Source of the DNA: Lelliottia nimipressuralis
Lineage (GTDB): Bacteria; Pseudomonadota; Gammaproteobacteria; Enterobacterales; Enterobacteriaceae
Direction of reading: 5' to 3'
Assembly (NCBI RefSeq): GCF_004115925.1
Contig: NZ_SDDX01000005.1
Location: forward strand, 62,001-126,000
DNA: 64,000 nt
Shown here in pieces: positions 26,056-36,242 of the stretch; positions within the stretch are counted from its first letter, which is position 1, and every line of letters begins with the position of its first letter. The position numbers and the translations under genes were made by a program. The notes beneath the pieces are model-generated. The model did no database searches and was not told where the DNA came from. It saw only the letters and a list, made by a program, of their open reading frames with translations.

Positions 26056-26243
26056 AAAAGCTGACAGCCGCGCTCGGCGTGGTCATGGTCGCAATACTAT
26101 CAGGCTGTACGCCCCGCATCGAAGTGGCGGCACCGAAAGAGCCGATCACCATCAATATGAACGTCAAAATCGAACATGAAATCCATATCAAAGTGGATAA
26201 AGACGTCGAAACCCTGCTGAAATCGCGCAGCGATCTGTTCTGA
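26052..26243 (+). CDS. ynbE: Outer-membrane lipoprotein YnbE
   Basis: A 63-residue lipoprotein. The signal peptide ends in the lipobox ILSGC, making Cys19 the acylated residue, followed by a short beta-prone mature part (EPITINMNVKIEHEIHIKVDK). In K-12 YnbE forms strands that extend the YdbH beta structure at the outer membrane. Start overlaps the ydbH stop (ATGA), showing translational coupling. Confidence 0.93.
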   Translation: MKKLTAALGVVMVAILSGCTPRIEVAAPKEPITINMNVKIEHEIHIKVDKDVETLLKSRSDLF

Positions 26244-26250
26244 GGATGCC

Positions 26251-26571
26251 ATGAAACGACTTCTTGCAATCGGTTTGCTGGCACTGGGCATGAGCATTCA
26301 GGCGCAAGCGATCACCTTAAACGAAGCGCGCGCGCAGGGGCTGGTGGGCGAGACGCTCAGCGGCTACATCGCGCCGCTGCGCCAGGATAAGCAAACGCTG
26401 GCGCTGGTGAACGAGATCAACGCGGCGCGCACCGAAAGCTACCAGAAACTGGCGGACAGCAACAATATTCCGGTGGATGAAGTGGCGAAAATGGCCGGGC
26501 AAAAGCTGGTGGCCCGCGCGCAGCCGGGTGAATACGTGAAGGGTATCAACGGAAAGTGGCTGAAGAAGTGA
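26251..26571 (+). CDS. ydbL: Periplasmic protein YdbL (DUF1318)
   Basis: A 106-residue exported protein with a cleavable signal peptide (probable cut after AQA near residue 20) and a small helical DUF1318 domain with a YVKGINGKWLKK end. In K-12 it is encoded with YdbH and YnbE and modulates their assembly. It starts 7 bases after ynbE. Its stop codon directly abuts the stop of feaR on the other strand, leaving no intergenic space. Confidence 0.93.
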   Translation: MKRLLAIGLLALGMSIQAQAITLNEARAQGLVGETLSGYIAPLRQDKQTLALVNEINAARTESYQKLADSNNIPVDEVAKMAGQKLVARAQPGEYVKGINGKWLKK

Positions 26572-27480
26572 TCAGCGGTAGCGCTTGCGATACTCGCCAG
26601 GTGACACGCCAAAGCGCTGTTTGAAGGCCGTAGAGAAATGGCTATGGTCGGCAAAGCCCCAGCTATAGCCAATGCCCGCCAGTTTTTCATCATCGCCTGT
26701 GGCGCGTAGCACCTGCGCGCACAGGTCCAGCCGCCGGTTTTTGATGTACTGCGCCACCACCAGCCCTTTATCGGCAAACATGCGATACAGGCTGCGTACC
26801 GACATCCCGCTCTCGGTGGCAATCCACTCCGGTCGCAGCGCTTCCGACTGAATATGAGAATCGATCAACGACAGCACATTCTGGAACTGACGCTCTTTAC
26901 GCGGCGGCGCCGATTCGCGCTGCTGAAACGCCGGGCGCAACAGACACACCATCGCTTCCAGTGCCGCTTCGCTCTCCATATCGCTTAGCTGCGCATTATC
27001 CATACTCTCCTGCAACAGCCGATAGCTCAGCTGCACGGTGGGCAGCGTGCGCGACAGCTTATGGGCGCAGCTCACCTCCTGGAAACGGCACTGCTGTTCC
27101 AGAATCTGGCGTGGCAGTAAGAGGGAAATCTGGCGCGATTTGTCGTGCCAGTAGATCGAACAGGGGCGCGAGGCGTCAATCAGCGTAATGTCGCCCGCGT
27201 CGATCACAATCTGCTTATCATCCTGCTCCAGCGTAGCCTGACCTTCGAGCTGAAACACGGTGTAAAACCAGGCGTCGTTGCTGGTTTTGATCTCCTGACG
27301 GGTGCGAAACAGGTTAACGCCTGCGGCGGTGACGGTGCTGAGCTTCAGGCTTCTGGCATAGCTGGTTTCCAGTTCACCGATGAACTGGCCCGGCAACGGG
27401 CGCGCGGCAAAGCTGCCACAGACCTGGTTAATTTGCGCCAGCCACTGCTGATATTTTTCCTGCTCACTTGCACACGCCAT
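26572..27480 (-). CDS. feaR: AraC-family activator FeaR
   Basis: A 302-residue regulator (301 in K-12) that activates feaB and tynA for aromatic amine use. An N-terminal cupin-like sensor part (to about 180) is followed by the double helix-turn-helix DNA-binding domain (about 200-300), with WIATESGMSVRSLYRMF and the signature SWGFADHSHFSTAFKQRFGVSPGEYR. It is divergent from feaB, with 240 bases between them containing two FeaR-type sites. Confidence 0.95.
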   Translation of the reverse strand: MACASEQEKYQQWLAQINQVCGSFAARPLPGQFIGELETSYARSLKLSTVTAAGVNLFRTRQEIKTSNDAWFYTVFQLEGQATLEQDDKQIVIDAGDITLIDASRPCSIYWHDKSRQISLLLPRQILEQQCRFQEVSCAHKLSRTLPTVQLSYRLLQESMDNAQLSDMESEAALEAMVCLLRPAFQQRESAPPRKERQFQNVLSLIDSHIQSEALRPEWIATESGMSVRSLYRMFADKGLVVAQYIKNRRLDLCAQVLRATGDDEKLAGIGYSWGFADHSHFSTAFKQRFGVSPGEYRKRYR

Positions 27481-27618
27481 CTTTCATCTCGCTGCACTGT
27501 CAATGTTTTTGCATTGTTGCATTTGTGTTGCATTTTGTCAGAGGTCAGGGCTGACTATAGGAAAGAACACTCGCTGATAACAGTGTTATAAGCCGGAATT
27601 ATCATGATTTGCGGGGGC

Positions 27619-27656
27619 TGTCACAGGTGGCAAAACGAATGTCACAGAGATAAAAG
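27619..27656. promoter_or_regulatory. Two tandem FeaR-type sites upstream of feaB
   Basis: TGTCA-N8-AAAA at 27619-27635 and TGTCA-N8-AAAG at 27640-27656 fit the reported FeaR pattern TGNCA-N8-AAA. They repeat at 21 bases, about two helical turns, on the same strand, roughly 65-100 bases before the feaB start. Confidence 0.7.
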
Positions 27657-27720
27657 CGCGTTTTGCAAACCCATCTTAGACTGCGATGACACCCTGCGAA
27701 TAATAATGAAGGAGCAACGT

Positions 27721-29220
27721 ATGTCTGAGTCACAGACCGCCGTCCTGCAAAGCGTGCAACAGTTTTTAGACCGTCATCATGGCCTGTGGATCGAGGGCCG
27801 CCCGTCTGCCTCTGAAAGTGAAAAACGCCTGAACATATTCAATCCGGCGACGGGTGAAGTGATTGCCTCGACGGCAGATGCGAGTGTGGACGACGTGGAT
27901 CGCGCGGTGATGTCCGGCTGGCGCGCCTTTGTCTCCCGCAGCTGGGCCGGGAAACTGCCTGCCGAGCGCGAGCGCATTTTGCTGCGTTTTGCCGATCTGG
28001 TGGAGCAGCATACGGAAGAGCTGGCGCAGCTCGAAACCCTGGAGCAGGGCAAATCGATTAACATCTCCCGCGCGTTTGAAGTGGGCTGCACCCTGAACTG
28101 GATGCGCTACACCGCCGGGCTGACCACCAAAATTGCGGGCAAAACGCTCGATCTCTCCATTCCGCTGCCGCAAGGGGCGCGCTATCAGGCGTGGACCCGT
28201 AAAGAGCCGGTCGGCGTGGTGGCCGGAATTGTGCCCTGGAACTTCCCGCTGATGATTGGCATGTGGAAGGTGATGCCTGCACTGGCTGCGGGCTGCTCTA
28301 TCGTGATCAAACCGTCGGAAACCACGCCACTGACCCTGCTGCGCGTAGCCGAACTGGCAAGCGAAGCGGGCGTGCCCGATGGCGTATTTAACGTCGTCAC
28401 CGGCAGCGGTGCCGTGTGCGGCGCGGCACTAACCTCCCATCCCCATATCGCCAAAGTGAGTTTTACCGGCTCAACGGCCACCGGCAAACAGATCGCACGC
28501 ACCGCCGCCGAGACGTTGACGGGCGTGACCCTGGAGCTGGGCGGCAAAAACCCGGCTATTGTGCTGAAAGATGCCGACCCTGCGTGGGTGGTGGAAGGAC
28601 TCATGACCGGCAGCTTCCTCAACCAGGGGCAGGTGTGTGCCGCCAGTTCGCGCATTTACATTGAAGCACCGCTGTTTGATACCCTGGTGAGCCACTTTGA
28701 GCAGGCGGTGAAATCCCTGAGCGTCGGGCCAGGCATGTTGCCCACGGCACACATCAACCCGCTGGTCTCCCGCGCCCATTGCGACAAAGTACAAACCTTC
28801 CTCAACGAGGCGCAGCTCAGCCATGCCGAGCTGATTACCGGCAACAGCGGCCCGGATAAACAGGGCTATTACGTTGCGCCAACGCTGGTGGTAAACCCCG
28901 ATGCCAGCCTGCGCCTGACCCGCGAAGAGGTGTTTGGCCCGGTGGTAAATCTGGTGCGAGTGGCCGATGGGGAAGAGGCACTCCAGCTGGCAAACGACAC
29001 GGAGTATGGCCTGACGGCCAGCGTCTGGACGCAAAATATCAGCAAAGCGCTGGAGTACACGGACCGTTTACAGGCGGGAACCGTGTGGGTGAACAGCCAT
29101 ACGCTGATCGACGCCAACCTGCCGTTTGGCGGCATGAAACAGTCCGGCACAGGCCGCGATTTTGGTCCTGACTGGCTGGATGGCTGGTGTGAAACGAAGT
29201 CGGTGTGTGTGCGGTATTAA
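27721..29220 (+). CDS. feaB: Phenylacetaldehyde dehydrogenase FeaB
   Basis: A 499-residue aldehyde dehydrogenase, identical in length to K-12 FeaB, which oxidises phenylacetaldehyde to phenylacetate with NAD. The general base Glu is in TLELGGKNP and the nucleophile Cys in [12 protein letters not shown] chose ATG at 27721, which follows AAGGAG; an in-frame ATG at 27604 lies inside the regulatory region. Regulated by FeaR through the sites just upstream. Confidence 0.96.
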   Translation: MSESQTAVLQSVQQFLDRHHGLWIEGRPSASESEKRLNIFNPATGEVIASTADASVDDVDRAVMSGWRAFVSRSWAGKLPAERERILLRFADLVEQHTEELAQLETLEQGKSINISRAFEVGCTLNWMRYTAGLTTKIAGKTLDLSIPLPQGARYQAWTRKEPVGVVAGIVPWNFPLMIGMWKVMPALAAGCSIVIKPSETTPLTLLRVAELASEAGVPDGVFNVVTGSGAVCGAALTSHPHIAKVSFTGSTATGKQIARTAAETLTGVTLELGGKNPAIVLKDADPAWVVEGLMTGSFLNQGQVCAASSRIYIEAPLFDTLVSHFEQAVKSLSVGPGMLPTAHINPLVSRAHCDKVQTFLNEAQLSHAELITGNSGPDKQGYYVAPTLVVNPDASLRLTREEVFGPVVNLVRVADGEEALQLANDTEYGLTASVWTQNISKALEYTDRLQAGTVWVNSHTLIDANLPFGGMKQSGTGRDFGPDWLDGWCETKSVCVRY

Positions 29221-29228
29221 TTGCCCTT

Positions 29229-29254
29229 GTCGGGTGGCGGCAACGCTGCCCGAC
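29229..29254. repeat. REP-like palindrome after feaB
   Basis: GTCGGGTGGCGGCAACGCTG followed by CCCGAC: arms GTCGGG / CCCGAC with an inner imperfect stem. Resembles enterobacterial REP units. Confidence 0.6.
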
Positions 29255-29265
29255 CTACAAACGTA

Positions 29266-29294
29266 AAGCCCTCAGCCTCTGGGTGAGAGGGCTT
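29266..29294 (+). terminator. Hairpin, probable feaB terminator
   Basis: Stem AAGCCCTC / GAGGGCTT with a 13-base loop 45 bases after feaB. The T tract is short. Confidence 0.55.
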
Positions 29295-29466
29295 CAGTTC
29301 ACATACTTCTTTGTTGTCGTCCGTGCGATGCCGCCACTCACAAAACCCTCACCGTACCTGTCGATTTCGCCCACCGTTTTGCAGCCGATATAACGCCGAA
29401 GCTACCCGTATCACCTGCAGCGCGCGGGATCGAATTTGCGGGGGCAATGGTATCTCATTAAAAACA

Positions 29467-29486
29467 GGCCGGGCATTTGCCCGGCC
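29467..29486 (-). terminator. Rho-independent terminator of tynA
   Basis: Perfect 8-bp stem GGCCGGGC / GCCCGGCC with a 4-base loop, followed on the - strand by TGTTTTTAAT. It lies 8 bases after the frame-corrected tynA stop, which supports that stop as the natural one. Confidence 0.85.
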
Positions 29487-29493
29487 AGATTTG

Positions 29494-31766
29494 CTACTTC
29501 TCGTTTTTCTTCTTGCCGAGCGTAGGTGTCTCGTCGAAGAAGTTCCACGGTTTGAGCAGGGTATGAACCCACTCGGTCGGCATGATCGGCCACTCCTCGG
29601 CGCGCGCACGTGCGTGGTGCCGGTGGTCATCCACACCACATCGTCCTGATTATCGATGGATTCGTTATCCTTGCTGTACTGCCCAAGACCGCTGTCGTGA
29701 ATCGAACGGTTCGGGAATTTGCCTTCCGGATAGCGCTCATTCGCATGATAACGCGTGACCCACAGCTGCTTATCCATAAAGCTCAGGCGATGGTAGATCC
29801 ACTCGTCTGGCGCGAATTTCGCGCCGCTCGCGACCGGGTGAGTGCCGCCCGCGTAAGGGATAATCTGGTACGAGACCGGGTTGCCCATGCGGTTCTCTTT
29901 GCTGGTGTTGCTCAGGAGTCGAATGGTGCCAGGGTCGAACTTCTGCGCCGCCTGCTGCTCCGTATCAATATTGTACTGATTCACCTGCATGGTACTGGTG
30001 CGCGGGCCACCGGCGGTGTTTGGTTTCACCTCCGGGTCCATCGCCACCAGACGGTTATTGGTGCCATCCACGTCCATATCCAGGCGGAAGTTGTAGATGT
30101 GCTGGTGGGTGGTACCGACGATGTTGTGGTCGATCAGGGTGCCATATTTGGTATCGTCTTTGGCGCTCGGGTCATGCATGGTTTTAGCCTGCACACCTTT
30201 TACCGCTTCGATACCCGTTGCGCCTGCATCAATGCCAATGGTGCCGTTTTCGTGGAAGATCCAGTCAAAGATATAGTCGTAGTTACCGACGGTACTGATC
30301 CAGCGCACCACCAGTTCACGGCGCTCGGTGCTGACGTTCGGTTTGCCCATCTCCTGGTGCTTATATTCCGGCCCGGCGTAGCGTTCAAACACGGCAATCG
30401 CGCGGGGGATCTCCATCGGCGTGCCGGTGTAATCCGGAATGGTTTCGTTGAGCATCACCGCGTTCGACGGCGCATCTTTGCCACGCACCAGCGGCGAGGT
30501 CAGGGTGCCCATGCCGTAATCACCGGAATCGAGATAGGCTTTAAAGTACCAGCCCACGTCCGGGTCGCCATAAGGGACAATCATCCCGCCGAGCGAGCCC
30601 TGATACATCACCTGGCGTTTTTTGCCGTTGTCGTTATAGGTCACAGTCGAGATGACAGGCCCGACGCGGGAGTCGAGACTCAGGTGGAAGTCCCAGTTCT
30701 GCCAGTGGATCATATCGCCCGTAATGGTGTAGTTCTTGCCCTCTGGCTCGACGATCTCCAGCGGTTTTTTGACGGTGGCGATACGGTCACGACCATCATA
30801 CGGACGCGGATTCATTGGCACCGGCACCACCGGACCTTCTTCAATTTTGAGGATTTTTTTCTGCTCGAGGTCGACCACCGCGACCAGGTTTTCAATCGGG
30901 TGCGCCCAGTAGTTACCGTCGCCGGTGTCGAGATAGCTGACCACTTTCAGCAGGCGCTCTTCCTGTTTCAGACCGTCTTTCCCGTCAAAATAGCCGACGG
31001 TCAGTGGGGTACCGATCACTTTCTGCGGGTCGTCCACGCCGTGTTTTTTCAGCGCTTGCGCATATTCCGGGCTGCTCATGATGATCTGCTGTACGGCGGT
31101 GAAATCATCCAGCAGCACCATGCCGTGGGCGTCGTTGACCGGCGTCCAGCTCAGGACTTTTTTGTCCTTCAGATCAACGACGCTCTCAATGACGTGTTTA
31201 CCATCCAGCATGGTGACATTCGCCTGACGCGGAGCATCGACAGCCGTGCCGTTCAGGACAAAATCCCACACTTTGGCTTTGTCGGGTTCGGCCAGCGCAA
31301 TCTGGGTGAAACGGGTATTGGGTTTGAATTCCGCCGCAGTTTTCACGATCTCGACGGCCTGTTTAATTTCGTCTGCGGTTAGTGCGTTGAGCGGATGCGG
31401 GCGTTTTTCCACCTGGAAGGTCTGATCAAGCCCCGACTGGAAAACATCGTTGATGAAGGTGTCGGAGATGAACGCCTTGTTGTCTTTCATCACCACCGGC
31501 ACCTGCAGTTTAAGCGGCTTGCCGTTGACGATGGCGGTATTTGCGCCCGGTTTGACCTTCACAAAGGCACCGTCTTTGGCAATGGTAAACATCTGGGCGT
31601 AATCGTCCCATTGCACATCGGCGCCAAAATCGGCGAGGGTTTTATCCATCGGAACCATATGCGCTTCGCCGCCATGGGCGAACACGGGAGATTGCCAGGC
31701 GCATAACAACGCGACAGCCACGGCCAGTGCCGTCTTACGGGCAGAAAAAGAAGAAGGGCTTCCCAT
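29494..31766 (-). pseudogene. tynA: Copper amine oxidase TynA, frameshift near the C-terminus
   Basis: Periplasmic primary amine oxidase that turns phenylethylamine and tyramine into aldehydes, ammonia and hydrogen peroxide. A Sec signal peptide (about 1-30) ends before HGGEAHM. The topaquinone Tyr is in VGNYDYIFDW, the catalytic Asp in YLDSGDYG, and the copper-binding HxH in THQHIYNF. After Val720 the frame breaks: the K-12 sequence continues VARAEEWPIM, and here one C is missing on the + strand beside 29607. Restoring it gives exactly 757 residues, as in K-12, ending GKKKNEK just before a terminator. As written, the frame runs on to 29349 and replaces about 37 residues with an unrelated tail. 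Start 31766 follows GAGGT. Confidence 0.92.
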
Positions 31767-31856
31767 CGTTGACCTCATCATTATTGTGTTATTGGTGTTG
31801 TGCAGCGTTATCCTGGCAGGCGCGGGCGCAAAGTGTTTGCCTGCACCTGCCAGGTT

Positions 31857-31873
31857 ATTTGTCACTCTTGCCA
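31857..31873 (-). promoter_or_regulatory. FeaR-type site upstream of tynA
   Basis: Read toward tynA: TGGCA-N8-AAAT, about 90 bases before the start codon, fitting TGNCA-N8-AAA. A looser second match (TGGCA-N9-AAA) lies closer to tynA. Confidence 0.6.
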
Positions 31874-31881
31874 AATTAAAA

Positions 31882-31903
31882 ACCGGGAAGGGGCCTTCCC
31901 GGT
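31882..31903 (-). terminator. Rho-independent terminator of paaZ
   Basis: Perfect 10-bp stem ACCGGGAAGG / CCTTCCCGGT, followed on the - strand by TTTTAATTT. It insulates tynA from paaZ. Confidence 0.88.
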
Positions 31904-31914
31904 AAAAAGACACA

Positions 31915-33960
31915 TCAGTCGGTGAAATCGCCCTGCTGGCGAGCCACGAGAGTCAGAATGGAGTAAAGCGCGACAGGCTGCTGGTGCTGGTTAAAGACCT
32001 CGACGGCCCACTCCACCACGCCGGTTGGTTTTTCGTCTGCGGTGCGCTGTTTCTTCAGGGTTTTGCGCTTACAGGTCAGACGCACCTGAATGGTATCGCC
32101 CGGTTTGACCGGCTCGATAAAGCGCAGATTTTCCATGCCGTAGTTGGCGATAACCGGCCCGACGCCCGCATCAACGAACAGACCCGCCGCCGCAGAAATC
32201 ACAAAGTAACCGTGTACCACGCGCTCGCCGAAAATAGACTCTGCCGCGCCAATTTTGTCCATGTGGGCGTAGAAATGATCGCCGCTCAGACAGGCAAAAT
32301 TGACGATGTCCGTTTCGGTCAGGGTGCGGCGCGGGGTCAGCAGGCTGTCACCCGGCTGCAGCTCTTCGAAGTATTTGCGGAACGGGTGTACGCGATCTTC
32401 CTGCACCTGCGCACCGCGCACCCACTGCTGGCTGACGGCGGCGAGCATCGACGGGCTGCCCTGAATGGCGGTGCGTTGCAGATAGTGCTTCACCGCACGC
32501 AGCCCGCCCAGCTCTTCACCGCCGCCCGCGCGCCCCGGCCCGCCGTGAACCAGCTGCGGCAGCGGGGAGCCGTGGCCGGTAGACTCTTTCGCCGACTCGT
32601 TGTTAAGGATCTGGATACGCCCGTGCGCCCGCGCCGCGCCGGAAATAAATTGGCGGGCGATATTTGCATTCGCCGTTACCAGCGTTCCGGCCAGGCTGCC
32701 TTCACCGGCCCGCGCCAGAGCCATGGCGTGGTCTGCGTCGCGATACGGCATCAGCGTGGCGACCGGACCAAAGGCTTCCGTCGCGTGAACGGCAGGGGAC
32801 TCGTCAGGCTGCGGACAGAAGAGCAACGTCGGCGGGAAGAACGCGCCCGCAGCGTGTAGATCGGCTTTGCCGCCGAGACGGATCTGGCAGCCCGCAGACA
32901 CCAACAGATCGACTTTTTCCTGCACATCGGCACGCTGTTCCGCGTTGACCAGCGCCCCCATTTTGACCCCTTCCTGCGCCGGGTCGCCGACCACCACTTT
33001 TTCGAGACGGGCGATCAGCGCCTGGCTGACCGCTTCAGTCTGCCCTTGCGGAACAATGATGCGGCGAATGGCGGTACATTTTTGCCCGGCTTTGGCGGTC
33101 ATCTCACGCACCACTTCGCGGATAAACAGCGCAAATTCCGGCTGCTCCGGCGTCACGTCTTCCCCCAGCACGCAGCAGTTCAGCGAGTCCGCTTCCATGG
33201 TGAACGGAATGGATTTGCCAACGATATTCGAGTGCACGCGCAGCATCTGCCCGGTGGAGGCGGAGCCGGTAAACGTCACTACGTCCTGGAAATCGAGATG
33301 ATCCAGCAGATCGCCCGCACCGCCGCAGATCAGGCTAATCGCCCCCTCCGGGACCAGGCCACTGTCGACGATGGATTTGACCATCGCCTGGGTGACCTGC
33401 GCGGTAGCGGTAGCCGGTTTAATGATCGCGGGCATCCCGGCAAGCCAGGTCGGCGCCAGTTTTTCCAGCATCCCCCAACAGGGGAAGTTGAAGGCGTTGA
33501 TATGCACCGCTACGCCGGATTTGGATGTCAGCACGTGGCGCGCGGCAAAACCGCCTTCCTTAGACAGGGGGATCAGCTCGTCTTCTGGCCACAGGGTGTC
33601 ATCGGGCAGTTCGCGGCTGCCGAGGCTGGCGTAGGTGAACATCGTGCCGATGCCGCCTTCGATATCCACCCAGCTGTCCGCGCGGGTCGCGCCGGTCTCA
33701 GCCGACAGGGCATAAAAATGGTCTTTCTGGCTCAGCAAATGTTTGGCGACCGCTTTCAGCATCGCCGCGCGTTCGATAAAGGTCATCGCGCGAAGTGATT
33801 CACCGCCGCGTTCGATGGCAAAGCGACGCGCTGCCGCCATATCCAGACCTTCGCTGGTCACACTCCACAGGGCTTCGCCGCTGATGGCGTGATGAATGTT
33901 GCGCTCACGGCCCCGGCCAGACTGCCAGGTGCCGGACAAGAAGCTGGCTAACTGCTGCAT
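31915..33960 (-). CDS. paaZ: Bifunctional oxepin-CoA hydrolase/3-oxo-5,6-dehydrosuberyl-CoA semialdehyde dehydrogenase PaaZ
   Basis: A 681-residue fusion, the K-12 length. The N-terminal aldehyde dehydrogenase domain (about 1-520) has its nucleophile Cys in [10 protein letters not shown] and catalytic Glu in FTMEADSLN. The C-terminal MaoC-type hydratase (about 530-680) has Asp and His in [10 protein letters not shown]. The hydratase opens the oxepin ring and the dehydrogenase oxidises the resulting aldehyde with NADP. ATG at 33960 matches K-12; an upstream ATG adds ten residues. It is divergent from paaA across a 285-base control region. Confidence 0.96.
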   Translation of the reverse strand: MQQLASFLSGTWQSGRGRERNIHHAISGEALWSVTSEGLDMAAARRFAIERGGESLRAMTFIERAAMLKAVAKHLLSQKDHFYALSAETGATRADSWVDIEGGIGTMFTYASLGSRELPDDTLWPEDELIPLSKEGGFAARHVLTSKSGVAVHINAFNFPCWGMLEKLAPTWLAGMPAIIKPATATAQVTQAMVKSIVDSGLVPEGAISLICGGAGDLLDHLDFQDVVTFTGSASTGQMLRVHSNIVGKSIPFTMEADSLNCCVLGEDVTPEQPEFALFIREVVREMTAKAGQKCTAIRRIIVPQGQTEAVSQALIARLEKVVVGDPAQEGVKMGALVNAEQRADVQEKVDLLVSAGCQIRLGGKADLHAAGAFFPPTLLFCPQPDESPAVHATEAFGPVATLMPYRDADHAMALARAGEGSLAGTLVTANANIARQFISGAARAHGRIQILNNESAKESTGHGSPLPQLVHGGPGRAGGGEELGGLRAVKHYLQRTAIQGSPSMLAAVSQQWVRGAQVQEDRVHPFRKYFEELQPGDSLLTPRRTLTETDIVNFACLSGDHFYAHMDKIGAAESIFGERVVHGYFVISAAAGLFVDAGVGPVIANYGMENLRFIEPVKPGDTIQVRLTCKRKTLKKQRTADEKPTGVVEWAVEVFNQHQQPVALYSILTLVARQQGDFTD

Positions 33961-34245
33961 CTCTCTTCTCCAAATGTTACGTAATTTCACTATAGATAGT
34001 TTGATTATGAATCATAAAAAGCAAGTGATGTTTTAATGATTTGTTAACAATGTGATCTTGTCGGATGAATCTTCAGGCGAACAGCGCCCGCCATAAGCGG
34101 CTTGCTGTAAAAGCCTTGCGAGCGACATCACAAAATAGACAAACACTCCTTGGGGTTATATTTAACCTTTGTGTAACTTTTAAGAAACGAAGTGATTCAT
34201 CATTAAACGATGATTGACGATTTAACGAATCATAAAGGTGACGAC
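33961..34245. promoter_or_regulatory. Divergent paaZ/paaA control region with a PaaX box
   Basis: TGATTC at 34193-34198 and GAATCA at 34227-34232 form an inverted pair 28 bases apart, against the reported PaaX operator TGATTC-N27-GAATCA. A second GAATCA-containing palindrome (TGATTATGAATCA, near 34002-34014) lies at the paaZ side. In K-12, CRP and IHF also bind here; I see no clear CRP site. PaaX should leave when phenylacetyl-CoA accumulates. Confidence 0.65.
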
Positions 34246-35175
34246 GTGACGGAAGAAAAACGCTTTGAACAGCGCATCGCACAGGAGACAGCCATCGAGC
34301 CGCAAGACTGGATGCCGGACGCCTACCGCAAAACCCTGATCCGCCAGATTGGTCAGCATGCGCACTCCGAAATTGTCGGCATGCTGCCGGAAGGAAACTG
34401 GATCACCCGCGCGCCGACACTGCGCCGCAAAGCGATTCTGCTGGCGAAAGTGCAGGATGAGGCGGGGCACGGGCTGTATCTCTACAGCGCGGCGGAGACC
34501 CTGGGCTGTGCGCGGGAAGACATCTACCAGAAGATGCTCGACGGCAAGATGAAATACTCCTCGATCTTCAACTACCCAACCCTGAGCTGGGCCGACATCG
34601 GCGTGATTGGCTGGCTGGTCGATGGCGCGGCCATCGTTAACCAGGTGGCCCTTTGCCGCACCTCTTACGGGCCGTATGCCCGCGCAATGGTGAAAATCTG
34701 TAAAGAAGAGAGCTTCCACCAGCGCCAGGGGTTTGAAGCCTGTATGGCGCTCGCGCAGGGCAGCGAATCTCAGCGCCAGATGCTGCAGGACGCCATCAAC
34801 CGTTTCTGGTGGCCCGCACTGATGATGTTCGGACCGAACGACGACAACTCCCCCAACAGCGCCCGCAGCCTGGCCTGGAAAATCAAACGCTTCGGCAATG
34901 ACGAACTGCGCCAGCGCTTTGTTGACAACACCGTCGCGCAGGTCGAGATGCTGGGCATGACCGTGCCGGATGCGGATCTGCACTTCGATGAAGCGAGCGG
35001 CCATTACCGCTTTGGTGAAATCGACTGGCATGAATTTGAAGACGTGATTAACGGACGCGGCATCTGCAACCACGAGCGCCTCGCCGCGAAACGTAAAGCC
35101 TGGGAAGAGGGGGCGTGGGTGCGCGAAGCTGCACTGGCGCACGCAGAAAAACAACACGCCCGCACCGCCGCGTAA
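34246..35175 (+). CDS. paaA: Ring 1,2-phenylacetyl-CoA epoxidase catalytic subunit PaaA
   Basis: A 309-residue di-iron oxygenase, the K-12 length. The iron ligands lie in the two helices containing [14 protein letters not shown] and [12 protein letters not shown]. With PaaB, PaaC and the reductase PaaE it epoxidises the ring of phenylacetyl-CoA. I chose GTG at 34246, aligned with the K-12 start and preceded by AAAGGTG; an ATG at 34210 lies within the operator area. First gene of the paaA-K operon. Confidence 0.96.
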   Translation: MTEEKRFEQRIAQETAIEPQDWMPDAYRKTLIRQIGQHAHSEIVGMLPEGNWITRAPTLRRKAILLAKVQDEAGHGLYLYSAAETLGCAREDIYQKMLDGKMKYSSIFNYPTLSWADIGVIGWLVDGAAIVNQVALCRTSYGPYARAMVKICKEESFHQRQGFEACMALAQGSESQRQMLQDAINRFWWPALMMFGPNDDNSPNSARSLAWKIKRFGNDELRQRFVDNTVAQVEMLGMTVPDADLHFDEASGHYRFGEIDWHEFEDVINGRGICNHERLAAKRKAWEEGAWVREAALAHAEKQHARTAA

Positions 35176-35187
35176 GAGGAATTAACC

Positions 35188-35475
35188 ATGAGCAATGTCT
35201 ACTGGCCGTTATATGAAGTGTTTGTTCGCAGCAAACAGGGGTTATCCCACCGTCACGTTGGCAGCCTGCACGCCGCCGATGACCGCATGGCGCTGGAAAA
35301 TGCGCGCGATGCCTACACCCGTCGCAGCGAAGGCTGTTCGATCTGGGTGGTGAAAGCGAGCGAAATCGTCGCCTCGCAGCCGGAAGAGCGCGGAGAATTT
35401 TTCGACCCCGCAGAGAGCAAGGTCTACCGTCATCCGACCTTTTACACCCTCCCTGATGGCATCGAGCACATGTGA
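35188..35475 (+). CDS. paaB: Phenylacetyl-CoA epoxidase subunit PaaB
   Basis: A 95-residue subunit, almost identical to K-12 PaaB (95 residues), with no metal site. It bridges PaaAC heterodimers in the epoxidase complex. AGAGGAA precedes the ATG, 12 bases after paaA. Confidence 0.96.
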   Translation: MSNVYWPLYEVFVRSKQGLSHRHVGSLHAADDRMALENARDAYTRRSEGCSIWVVKASEIVASQPEERGEFFDPAESKVYRHPTFYTLPDGIEHM

Positions 35476-35483
35476 GGATGGAT

Positions 35484-36230
35484 ATGAAAGCAACAACGCA
35501 ATATGCCCTGCGCCTCGGCGATAACTGTCTGGTCCTGTCGCAGCGTCTCGGCGCGTGGTGCGGCCATGCGCCGGAGCTGGAGATCGATCTGGCGCTGGCC
35601 AATATCGGCCTGGATTTACTCGGACAGGCGCGCAATTTCTTAACCTACGCCGCCGAACTGGAAGGACAGGGCGACGAAGACACGCTGGCCTTTGGCCGCG
35701 ATGAGCGCCAGTTCAGCAATCTGCTGCTGGTGGAGCAGCCGAACGGTAACTTCGCCGACACCCTGGTGCGTCAGTATTTCATCGACGCCTGGCACGTGGC
35801 GCTCTTTACCCGTCTGACCCAAAGCCGCGATGCGCAGCTGGCCGCGATTGCCGCGAAAGCGATCAAAGAGGCGCGCTACCACCTGCGCTTTAGCCGCGGC
35901 TGGCTGGAGCGTCTGGGCAACGGCACGGAGGTGTCGGCGCAAAAAATGCAGCAGGCGATCGATTCCCTGTGGCGCTTTACCGCCGAACTGTTCGAAGCCG
36001 ATGCGCTGGAAGAGCAGCTTGTTGCCGAGGGGATTGCCGTCGACCCACGCGAACTCCGCGCCGAGTGGGAAGCGGAAGTGTTTGCCGGTTTCCAGCAGGC
36101 CAGCCTGAACATTCCGGAAGAGGCGGCGTATCGCACCGGCGGCAAAAAAGGGCTGCACACCGAACATCTGGGACCGATGCTGGCAGAGATGCAGTATCTC
36201 CAGCGCATGTATCCCGGTCAGCAGTGGTAA
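35484..36230 (+). CDS. paaC: Phenylacetyl-CoA epoxidase structural subunit PaaC
   Basis: A 248-residue ferritin-like protein that lacks the full di-iron set and stabilises PaaA in the complex. ATG at 35484 gives the K-12 length and has GAGG six bases upstream; GTG at 35472 and ATG at 35478 are in-frame alternatives. Recognisable segments are RLGDNCLVLSQRLG at the N-terminus and KKGLHTEHLGPMLAEMQ near the C-terminus. Confidence 0.96.
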   Translation: MKATTQYALRLGDNCLVLSQRLGAWCGHAPELEIDLALANIGLDLLGQARNFLTYAAELEGQGDEDTLAFGRDERQFSNLLLVEQPNGNFADTLVRQYFIDAWHVALFTRLTQSRDAQLAAIAAKAIKEARYHLRFSRGWLERLGNGTEVSAQKMQQAIDSLWRFTAELFEADALEEQLVAEGIAVDPRELRAEWEAEVFAGFQQASLNIPEEAAYRTGGKKGLHTEHLGPMLAEMQYLQRMYPGQQW

Positions 36231-36242
36231 GAGGAGGTCGCT

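Noticed and set aside
29610-31382. 590-residue open frame on the + strand opposite tynA
   Set aside because: It mirrors tynA, is His/Val/Arg-rich in the way antisense frames of GC-rich genes are, has no ribosome site and no family likeness.
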